Origin: VGJW01 sp035286125
GTDB lineage: Bacteria; Cyanobacteriota; Sericytochromatia; S15B-MN24; VGJW01
Reading direction: 5' to 3'
NCBI GenBank assembly: GCA_035286125.1
Contig: JAYKIS010000003.1
Coordinates: forward strand, 1 to 64,000
DNA length: 64,000 nt
Part shown: positions 57,694-64,000 of the stretch, in pieces
Layout of the letters: the number at the start of each line of letters is the position of its first letter
Numbering within the stretch: position 1 is the first letter of the stretch
Position numbers and translations under genes: made by a program
Notes under the pieces: generated by a model
What the model saw: the letters and a program-made list of their open reading frames with translations, nothing else
The model's database searches: none
What the model was told of the DNA's origin: nothing

Positions 57694-58409
57694 CGTCCCC
57701 TCGGCCGCTCGGGATCCACCTCCAGGCGCAAGCCCTGCCCGCGAATCGACAGCAAATGCACGGGACGGGCGGGATCCGGCTCGACCAGCCGGCGCAGGCG
57801 CATCACGAAGTTGTCGATCGTGCGGGTGGCACCTCCGGAAGGAAATCCCCAGACCGCCTCCATCAAGGCATCGCGACCCACGATCCGTCCCTTGGCCTCG
57901 AAAAGGTGGCGCAGCAGGCGCAATTCCAGAGAGGTCAACCGGACCTGTTCATCCCCACGCAACACCTCACCACGCGCGAAGTCCACCTCACATTGTCCGA
58001 TGCGCAGCTTGCCAACGGCCTCGGCAGGGGCTTCCCGATGCCAATCCTGACGTCTGAGCAAGGATGAAATCCGAGCCAGCAACTCCTCGAGGTTGAAGGG
58101 CTTGGTGACATAGTCATCCGCACCCACATGCAAGCCAAGGACCTTCTCTCGGTCGAAGCCTCGTGCCGTCAGCATCAGGATAGGCGTGCGGACACCCGAT
58201 GCGCGCCAGCCCCGGCACAGGTCGATGCCGCTCAAGCCCGGAAGCATGACGTCCAGCACGATCAGATCCGGATGGTCCCCTCCCCGGATCAACTGGTCGG
58301 CAGCCTCGCCGTCCACGACGACGGAGACCTCATGGCCCTCCGTGACAAGGTTGTAGCGCAAACCCTGGGCGATGTGCGCCTCATCCTCGACGATCAGGAT
58401 TCTCGCCAT
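57690..58409 (-). CDS. OmpR-family response regulator
   Basis: A receiver domain (phospho-acceptor Asp in LIVLDVMLPGLSG; Lys in VTKPFN) is followed by a winged-helix DNA-binding domain (LTSLELRLLRHLFEAKG to IDNFVMRLRRLVEPD). It should bind DNA as a dimer when phosphorylated by the neighbouring kinase. The ATG is inside the kinase reading frame with a 29-base overlap, so the pair is translationally coupled. Confidence 0.96.
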   Translation of the reverse strand: MARILIVEDEAHIAQGLRYNLVTEGHEVSVVVDGEAADQLIRGGDHPDLIVLDVMLPGLSGIDLCRGWRASGVRTPILMLTARGFDREKVLGLHVGADDYVTKPFNLEELLARISSLLRRQDWHREAPAEAVGKLRIGQCEVDFARGEVLRGDEQVRLTSLELRLLRHLFEAKGRIVGRDALMEAVWGFPSGGATRTIDNFVMRLRRLVEPDPARPVHLLSIRGQGLRLEVDPERPRGR

Positions 58410-59343
58410 CCATCCTCCCTGGCAGGCTCACCGTGAAGACGGCCCCGCGTCCGACACCCGGACTCGCGGCCTCGATGTTTCCCCCCATGCCCACCACCAT
58501 CGAGCGTGCGAGATAGAGGCCAAGGCCTATTCCCTTGCGCCGTCGCGTCATCTCGTCTCCCAACCTGACGAATCGACGGAAAATCCGACGCTCGTTGCCC
58601 GGAGCCCAACCGATACCCTGATCCGCAATCACGAGGGCAATCTGGCCTGGAACCTTGCCCTCGCGCAGCGTCAGGACCACCTCAATCCGATCATCGGGGC
58701 TGTACTTGACCGCATTCTCAAGCAGGTTCGTACAGACCAGATCGAGCGCATCGGCATCGGCGCGGACCCAGGCTTCGCGATCCGGCAACCGGATGCAGGC
58801 ATCCGCCAGTCGCAAACGCAGCCGCAGACGGCCGGTCAGGTCGGCAAGCAACTGGCGCATCGGCACATCTTCGAGTCGATAGGACCGCGAGCCGGCTTCA
58901 AGCCTGCCGGCCTCGAGGACGCGCTCGACCAGAATCTGCAAGCGGTCGCAGTCGTCGGCCATCATGCCCAGGAACATCCGGGCCTCGTCGGCAGGAACCT
59001 CCTTGCGCCTCAAGGTATCGAGCGCGAGGCGCAGAGACGTCAGGGGACTGCGGAACTCGTGGGTAACGGCGTCCATCACGTTCTGCTGCAGCTGGTTGGC
59101 CCTGATCTGCTGGGCAAGAAACACGACGTACAGGACCAACCCGGCAATAACGGCGAGGAAGAGCAGGGTTCCGGCCACCAGCATCAGCGTCCGGCCCCAC
59201 GAACCCGGCTCGAAGACCCGTTGCCAGGTGCCGGAGTCCTGCAAAAGCGCGAGGTTCCAAGTCGTGCCCAGCAGGATGACGATCAGGATCAGCAGGACCC
59301 CGAAGACAATCGGGGGCACGATGGACTGGCGCCACGCCCTCAT
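58381..59343 (-). CDS. Sensor histidine kinase with minimal periplasmic loop
   Basis: Two N-terminal helices (9-30 and about 51-75) enclose a loop of only about 20 residues, so it probably senses membrane or partner signals. The kinase core has the His in MDAVTHEFRSPL (H-box), NLLENAVKYS (N), DQGIGWAPG (G1) and GIGLGLYLARS (G2). There is no HAMP domain. The gene begins 19 bases after the coiled-coil protein gene and overlaps the regulator. Confidence 0.93.
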   Translation of the reverse strand: MRAWRQSIVPPIVFGVLLILIVILLGTTWNLALLQDSGTWQRVFEPGSWGRTLMLVAGTLLFLAVIAGLVLYVVFLAQQIRANQLQQNVMDAVTHEFRSPLTSLRLALDTLRRKEVPADEARMFLGMMADDCDRLQILVERVLEAGRLEAGSRSYRLEDVPMRQLLADLTGRLRLRLRLADACIRLPDREAWVRADADALDLVCTNLLENAVKYSPDDRIEVVLTLREGKVPGQIALVIADQGIGWAPGNERRIFRRFVRLGDEMTRRRKGIGLGLYLARSMVVGMGGNIEAASPGVGRGAVFTVSLPGRMDGENPDRRG

Positions 59344-59362
59344 CGGTTGGCCCGGTCAGGCT

Positions 59363-62062
59363 TCAGGAGCCCGGCCGCCGCTTGCGCAGCGTATCCTCTG
59401 CTGACTCACGGTCGCGCCCCATGAGGCGCCCCCAGAGGTCAATCGGGCGCTCCTCGCCGGGGGGCGGCGGAGGAGTCAGGGGTGGCTGGACCTGCTGGGC
59501 ATGCATGCTGGGCGTCGGCGCCTGTTGGACGGGCCTGGTGTCAGACAGGCCACGAGCCTGCCCCTTGAGCCAGTCAATCTCCTGCATCGTGCGCGACTCG
59601 GCCTGATGGACCGTCTGGTTGAGACTCTGCATCAACTGGAGCACCTGTTGCACACGCTGCGCGAGGCGTTGGTTCTCCTGCTGCAAGGTGATGAACTGAA
59701 TCTGTTGCTGTTCCAGCATCGGCGTGGCCTGGTGGACGTGGCTCAGTTCGCGTTGGACCTGCTGCAACAACTGCTGACGATCCTCGCGCTGGTCGCGGAT
59801 CATCTGGTCCATCCTGCCGCGCAACTCCTCGACCTCTCGGTCCCGCTGGGCAAGCAGTGCCCTGAGATCCGTGACTTCCTGACGCATCTGCCCCAGCTGT
59901 CCCTGGGGCACCAGGCGATCATGCACCTGGCGCAGGGATTCCCGCTGGTGAATCTCGGCCTGCAGAATCTGCTGCCCGACACCATCCAGATCCCGGCCCA
60001 GTTGCTCCATTCGGCCTGCCGCGTGGACCGAAAGCTCCTCGAGCCTGGTGGCGAACTGCTGGACCATCCGCTCGATCTCCCGCCGTCCGGCGCGATCTTC
60101 TTCACGGGCATCGTCGACGTGCTGACGCCGCTGGGCGGCCTCATCCCCTAACTCGGCCCGTAGTTGGCGCCGCGCCTCGTCCACGGCCTTCCGCAACTCG
60201 GCAAGCTCGCCACGCAGCATCTCGAACTCGGCGCGACTGTGGTCGGCAGCCTGCCTGAGCGCCTGCCCGACGCCATCGACCCGGGTTCCCATGGCCTCGA
60301 CACCGGCCTCCTGGTTGGCCATGCGGCGCGCCATCGCCTCAGCCTGCTCGCGAAGGCGCAGTTCGGCCTCGGTCGATTTGGCGTCCGTACCGCGCCAGCG
60401 CAGTTCCACGGCAGCAAGATCCTGATCGAAACGCCCAAGTCGGGCATGCTGCTCCGCCAAGTCGCGCTCGCGCGCCTCCTGAAGGTCCTGGAAACGTCCC
60501 AGCAGTTCCTTGAAGCCGGAACGCTGAGCCTCAGTCGCCTCATGGGTCTTGCGCTCCAGGTCTTCCACGTTGCCCAGCATCCGCTGGAAGAGGCGATCCA
60601 GGCCGCGCTCGAGTACGCGGTCCAATTCACCCCGCGTGACAAGAACCTCTTCAGGCCGGACCCCACGGCGAACGCCCTGTGGCACCGGGGGCTGCTCCCC
60701 CCGCGCACGCGCCTTGAGCTCCTCGGCAACGGGCCTTGGCGGTGGCGCCACCGACAAGTCCAGGTCCTGAAGATCGACCTCCGTCATATCCAGCCCTGCG
60801 GCCTCCGGCGTCCCCTGCGCCTCAGGCGAACCGACGGCAGCGCCTTCGTCATCCTGTACACGGGCGGCAGACGCAGCCGGAACCAGGCCCTCGAGGGGAT
60901 CCCCCTCGTCACGAGCCAACGCATCCAGGTAATCCACGGCCCCCATGTCCGGAACCTGGGTCCGGCCATGCTTCCGACGGCGCTGCTTGCGACGCTGGCG
61001 ACGGCCATGCGCCAGGAGAAAGCCACCGACGACCACCGCAAGACCAAGTGGAGCCGCCACCATCCAACGTTCCCGGACCATCGCGAGGACATTGCGGGAC
61101 GGGGCGGCCTGGACCAAGGCCGGCTCAGGAAGCGACAGACTGCGTTCCGCCCCCTCGGGCAAGGTATCGGCCTGGATGACCAGATAAAGGGGCAGAACCC
61201 CTACGGGTGCAACCTGAAATTGCTTGCCCGTCGCCTTGACTTCGGTCTGACCAGAGGGCATCAGGCCACGGAAGACGGCAGCCTGGTCACGGGACAGAAG
61301 GCCCGAATGGACAACCGCCTCGCCCTCGCGATCGAGAAGCACCGAGCGCGCACCGGCCGGTGTCGCCTCGATGGCCTTGGCCAGATCCATCCAGGGCACG
61401 ACGGTCGCCACGACTCCCTGCTGGGCACCAGGCACCGCAATCAACAGGCCATCGGGGACAGGCATGGTCAACGAACCGGAACGCGCCTCCTCCAGCCTGG
61501 CAACCTCGAGCCCGCTCTCCTGAGCCGGGATCGAGCGCCAGCCAGAACCGGACTTCTGGTAGAAGACCAAGGGCAGCGCGGCACCCGCCGGACCAACCAC
61601 GCGGGGCATCTTGCCCTCGAACCCCGCAGCACCCAGGGCTGCGGCCTCCTGCAGACGCAGTTCGATGCGACGAACCCACGCATCGAGCTCCTCAGCGAGG
61701 TCTGCCGCAAGGGCACGCTCCTCGGGATCGGAAGCATCCCCTTCGGCCCGCGCCCCCTTGCCCGGCGACGCCAATTCCTGCTGACCGACAGCCGACCGCC
61801 CGGAGGCGGCCTCCGTCACGCTGGCACCACCCGAGAGATCAGGCGCGGAACCGGACGCGGGGGGGGCGGCCAGTTCCGCAGCAGGAGCAGCATCGGGCAC
61901 CGTGAGGGTGGCCGGACGCTCCCCCGCGCGGACTGTCGCGCCCGGGACCGGACGCAGGGGCTCGGCCAAGACCGGCATCGCGACCATCGGCACCGTGCCC
62001 GCAAGGACGAGCCACCCCGCAGCCTTGCCGGCCCAGCACAGCCCAGACCATCCCGCTCGCAT
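59363..62062 (-). CDS. Receptor-like protein: signal peptide, periplasmic domain, one TM, long cytoplasmic coiled coil
   Basis: A GGAGG site precedes the ATG at 62062. The 899-residue protein has a signal peptide to about residue 33, a variable Ala/Pro linker, and a periplasmic domain (about 115-310) with Cache-like phrases: ARSVLLDREGEAVVHSGLL and VVPWMDLAKAIEA. A transmembrane helix lies at 333-352, a basic stretch (RRQRRKQRRRKHGR) follows, then an acidic linker and a predicted coiled coil (about 470-850), Gln-rich at its end. There is no MCP, HAMP, GGDEF or kinase domain. It heads the HK-RR operon and may present signals to them. Confidence 0.7.
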   Translation of the reverse strand: MRAGWSGLCWAGKAAGWLVLAGTVPMVAMPVLAEPLRPVPGATVRAGERPATLTVPDAAPAAELAAPPASGSAPDLSGGASVTEAASGRSAVGQQELASPGKGARAEGDASDPEERALAADLAEELDAWVRRIELRLQEAAALGAAGFEGKMPRVVGPAGAALPLVFYQKSGSGWRSIPAQESGLEVARLEEARSGSLTMPVPDGLLIAVPGAQQGVVATVVPWMDLAKAIEATPAGARSVLLDREGEAVVHSGLLSRDQAAVFRGLMPSGQTEVKATGKQFQVAPVGVLPLYLVIQADTLPEGAERSLSLPEPALVQAAPSRNVLAMVRERWMVAAPLGLAVVVGGFLLAHGRRQRRKQRRRKHGRTQVPDMGAVDYLDALARDEGDPLEGLVPAASAARVQDDEGAAVGSPEAQGTPEAAGLDMTEVDLQDLDLSVAPPPRPVAEELKARARGEQPPVPQGVRRGVRPEEVLVTRGELDRVLERGLDRLFQRMLGNVEDLERKTHEATEAQRSGFKELLGRFQDLQEARERDLAEQHARLGRFDQDLAAVELRWRGTDAKSTEAELRLREQAEAMARRMANQEAGVEAMGTRVDGVGQALRQAADHSRAEFEMLRGELAELRKAVDEARRQLRAELGDEAAQRRQHVDDAREEDRAGRREIERMVQQFATRLEELSVHAAGRMEQLGRDLDGVGQQILQAEIHQRESLRQVHDRLVPQGQLGQMRQEVTDLRALLAQRDREVEELRGRMDQMIRDQREDRQQLLQQVQRELSHVHQATPMLEQQQIQFITLQQENQRLAQRVQQVLQLMQSLNQTVHQAESRTMQEIDWLKGQARGLSDTRPVQQAPTPSMHAQQVQPPLTPPPPPGEERPIDLWGRLMGRDRESAEDTLRKRRPGS

Positions 62063-62134
62063 GTCGAAACCTCCGGATATTCCAGACCATCATGCGGAGG
62101 CGGGTGCGAGCAGGCGGTATGCTCCGTCACCCCT

Positions 62135-62140
62135 ATCGTA
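62135..62140 (-). promoter_or_regulatory. Possible -10 element (TACGAT) of the coiled-coil/HK/RR operon
   Basis: On the minus strand TACGAT lies 73 bases before the ATG, in the 88-base gap with the upstream gene. No -35 hexamer is clear. Confidence 0.35.
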
Positions 62141-62150
62141 CCCGCAGGTG

Positions 62151-62423
62151 TCAGGTTCCCCGAAGCGTCCCCAGGTAGAGCAGGCTCGTCAGTTTGCCCG
62201 ATTCGGCCTCGGAGAGGGCCCAACGGAGGTCCTCCTCGCCAGCGTAGGCCTGGACGGTGCAGCGCCCGCCCAGCACGAAATCCAGCAACTGGCCCTGAGC
62301 GTCCTGATCCTCGATGCGGCCCGCGTGGAAGGCATCACGAATGGCGGCTACCTCGGGCGAGCAGGACAGTTGGTAGGCCAACTCCTCGAGCGGGATTCGG
62401 TGCGTACGGGTTACCAGAGGCAT
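62151..62423 (-). CDS. Small protein of unknown function
   Basis: A 90-residue soluble protein starting at ATG 62423 with GGGAG 5 bases upstream. It begins MPLVTRTHRIPLEELAYQL, is predicted mostly helical, and contains one Cys pair spaced far apart (LSCSPE and GRCTVQ). It lies 10 bases after the next gene upstream and is the last of the pncC-nth operon. No family is recognised. Confidence 0.6.
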   Translation of the reverse strand: MPLVTRTHRIPLEELAYQLSCSPEVAAIRDAFHAGRIEDQDAQGQLLDFVLGGRCTVQAYAGEEDLRWALSEAESGKLTSLLYLGTLRGT

Positions 62424-62433
62424 GACGTCTCCC

Positions 62434-62988
62434 TCACGGCCGACGGGTTGGCACTGCCCCGGCAAGGCTGGTGGCTGACGCCCGCCAATAGAGCGTACCC
62501 GCGTGGGTGGCGAGGCCATCGCGCAGGCTCGAAGGCGGCTCCTCGAGCAACTCCAGCGCAATACGCGCACCCCGCAGATCAAGGGTCGGCATCCGGACGC
62601 CCCCGTGGCGGATCCGATCCCGCATGCCGAGCAGCATCTGGTTCAGCGTCTCACCGTGACGAAGTCCCGTGGCCTCGACGAGCAACCGGGCGAGGATGCC
62701 GATCGGCACTTGGTCCCCGACCTGCTCCGGCCACTCGACCTCGACGACTTGTTCGCGCAGGATTCCGCGTGCGGGGTTTGCCCGAACCGCGACCACGAGG
62801 CCCGCGATGCGCCCCGCCCACATTCGGGAAGGTGCCATACCCGGCACGTCATGCATCGTGGCCAGGGGCAATGCCTTGAGATATCGGTCCAACAGCCCCA
62901 CGTCCCTGCCGAGTCTCGCCTCGGCAGGTCGCGCCATCGCGGCAAGCACGAGGGCCACCGCCAGGACCGCCCGTTTCCGGACCCTCAA
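62434..62988 (-). CDS. Exported protein of unknown function
   Basis: A TTG at 62988 overlaps the nth stop (TTGA) and gives a clean signal peptide (LRVRKRAVLAVALVLAAM, Ala-x-Ala site near PAEA). The mature 160 residues contain LLDRYLKALPLATMHDVPG and VEVEWPEQVGDQVPIGILARL. No catalytic motif is recognised. It may be a small periplasmic domain, co-made with endonuclease III only through gene order. Confidence 0.65.
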   Translation of the reverse strand: MRVRKRAVLAVALVLAAMARPAEARLGRDVGLLDRYLKALPLATMHDVPGMAPSRMWAGRIAGLVVAVRANPARGILREQVVEVEWPEQVGDQVPIGILARLLVEATGLRHGETLNQMLLGMRDRIRHGGVRMPTLDLRGARIALELLEEPPSSLRDGLATHAGTLYWRASATSLAGAVPTRRP

Positions 62989-63635
62989 GGAACCGCCCCC
63001 GGACAGTCTGCTGCCAGCGAACACGACGCACAGCGCGGCTTTCGGGCCATACAGACCCTGCGCCCGTGCAGGATCAGCCAATGGTGCCCTTCGGCCCAGG
63101 ATTCCCGCGGGAGTCGAAGCTCCAGATCCTCCTCGACGCCCAACACATCCCCGGCCCGCGACAAGCCAAGGCGCCGGGCCACCCGGAAGACATGGGTGTC
63201 GACGGCCAGTGCGGGCACACCGAAGGCCTGCGCCAGGACGACATTGGCGGTTTTCCTGCCCACTCCCGGGAGGGCCTCCAGCGCCTCACGGGAATCCGGT
63301 ACCTCGCCCTGGTGGTGTTCCACGAGCATGCCCGCCATCGCCACGAGGTTCCTGGACTTGGCGGGCCAGAGGCCGCAGGAGCGGATGAGGTCGGCCACCT
63401 CGGCGACGTCCGCCGAGGCGAGGGCGTGGGCATCGGGAAACCTTCGGAACAGGCCGGGCGTGACCAGATTGACACGGACATCCGTGCACTGTGCCGAAAG
63501 AATCACGGCACACAGCAGTTCGTAGGGATTGCCGAAGACCAACTCCGTTCGCGCATCCGGGTAGGCGTCGGCCAAGGCCTGCCAGACACGCGCGACTCGC
63601 GCCCGTTCGTCGGGACGTGGACGCCAGCGCTTCAA
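62985..63635 (-). CDS. nth: Endonuclease III
   Basis: A 216-residue DNA glycosylase/AP lyase. The helix-hairpin-helix LPGVGRKTAN carries the catalytic Lys128, D146 lies in AVDTHVFRV, and C195-x6-C202-x2-C205-x5-C211 binds a 4Fe-4S cluster. It removes oxidised pyrimidines. The TTG start at 63635 overlaps the pncC stop by 4 bases (TTGA) and gives the normal length; no upstream start is plausible. Confidence 0.96.
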   Translation of the reverse strand: MKRWRPRPDERARVARVWQALADAYPDARTELVFGNPYELLCAVILSAQCTDVRVNLVTPGLFRRFPDAHALASADVAEVADLIRSCGLWPAKSRNLVAMAGMLVEHHQGEVPDSREALEALPGVGRKTANVVLAQAFGVPALAVDTHVFRVARRLGLSRAGDVLGVEEDLELRLPRESWAEGHHWLILHGRRVCMARKPRCASCSLAADCPGAVP

Positions 63636-64000
63636 GGCTGCGGCCCCATGGCCAGCCAGAGCGCGCGCAGGGCGGACCGTGCCGCCCGCAACTTGACAGC
63701 CGCTCGATCGACACCGGGGAAGCGATGGGTCCAACTGCCGCAAAATCCATCCGGACCTTCGAGGGCCAGATGAACCAACCCTGCTTCCTCGCCCGGGCGG
63801 CCACCCTCCGGCCCGGCCCATCCCGTCGTTGCCAGACCCCACGTCGCACCATGCAACGCGCGGGCCTGCCGTGCCATGGCCTGGCTGACCTCGGGGCTGA
63901 CGTGGCCCGCACGCGCAACCAGTTCCGGGTCCAACCCCAGTTGCCGCGTCTTGTGACCCACGGAGTAGGCGACTGCCCCACCCAGGAACCAGGCGGAACT
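63632..64000 (-). CDS. pncC: CinA C-terminal/PncC nicotinamide-nucleotide amidase (5' end outside window)
   Basis: The visible 122 codons begin with SSAWFLGGAVAYSVGHKTRQ at the window edge, the conserved start of the CinA C-terminal amidase fold (T-S-x-x-W-F-x-G-G). They continue with GHVSPEVSQAMARQ, ATWGLATTGWAGPEGG and VHLALEGPDG. PncC recycles NMN to NaMN. Whether it is fused to the N-terminal CinA domain cannot be seen. It is upstream of nth in the same operon. Confidence 0.9.
   Translation of the reverse strand, partial: SSAWFLGGAVAYSVGHKTRQLGLDPELVARAGHVSPEVSQAMARQARALHGATWGLATTGWAGPEGGRPGEEAGLVHLALEGPDGFCGSWTHRFPGVDRAAVKLRAARSALRALWLAMGPQP

Noticed and set aside
60164..62425. Plus-strand open frame opposite the coiled-coil protein
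   Set aside because: The composition is that of an antisense shadow (Arg, His, Gly); the minus frame has a ribosome site, signal peptide and TM helix.

Overview
The window is GC-rich, densely coded bacterial chromosome with no phage, transposon, rRNA or CRISPR locus. Genes are packed in chains whose stops and starts overlap (ATGA, GTGA and, unusually often, TTGA). Lipoproteins, Sco/PCuAC copper chaperones, type IV pilus motors, a CdaA diadenylate cyclase, a YaaR-like protein and a pncC-nth pair occur together. This mix fits neither typical Proteobacteria nor Firmicutes. An uncultivated lineage, perhaps among the non-photosynthetic relatives of Cyanobacteria, is a guess I cannot test here. Six starts are preceded at exactly six bases by a TAnnnT -10 hexamer, which points to frequent leaderless mRNAs.

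Layout. 1-9.4 kb: two exported proteins, a polar amino-acid ABC importer whose binding protein and permease are one polypeptide, a DUF4139-like lipoprotein, a copper/cytochrome-oxidase assembly set (beta-propeller lipoprotein, Sco, PCuAC), a fatty acid desaturase with a coupled small exported Cys protein, and a phosphopantetheinyl transferase. 9.3-17.5 kb: a GNAT, two convergent subtilisin-like lipoproteins (one broken by an in-frame TAG), fadH, a YkgJ-type protein, an M23 peptidase and small membrane proteins. 17.6-26.2 kb: tRNA-Pro, yaaR, a UvrD-type helicase, a cation exchanger, tRNA-Ser, rfbC, an aldehyde dehydrogenase and cysK-cysE. 26.2-33.7 kb: a P-type ATPase, a quinone oxidoreductase, metG-tatD, tRNA-Phe, an EF-hand protein and queE. 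33.7-40 kb: a type IV pilus module (roadblock/LC7 repeat protein, pilB, pilT, pilC). 40-51.8 kb: housekeeping genes on the minus strand (rpsF-ssb-pheS-pheT, secD-secF, nif3-der-plsY-rsmA-ispE). 51.9-57.7 kb: a tightly coupled lysA-cdaA-cdaR-uppS-holA operon, a SPOUT methyltransferase and eda. 57.7-62.1 kb: a three-gene signalling unit (exported/TM/coiled-coil protein, histidine kinase, response regulator). 62.1-64 kb: pncC-nth and two small unknown genes.

Most worth following up are: (1) the roadblock/LC7 protein with about 16 Trp-containing repeats directly upstream of pilB, whose PilB carries two extra C-terminal zinc ribbons; (2) the receptor-like coiled-coil protein placed ahead of a kinase/regulator pair; (3) the promoter architecture; and (4) the c-di-AMP cyclase embedded between cell-wall precursor genes. 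Several real genes are easy to miss: the partial gene at the left edge, the small exported Cys protein at 7337-7684, and the partial pncC at the right edge.
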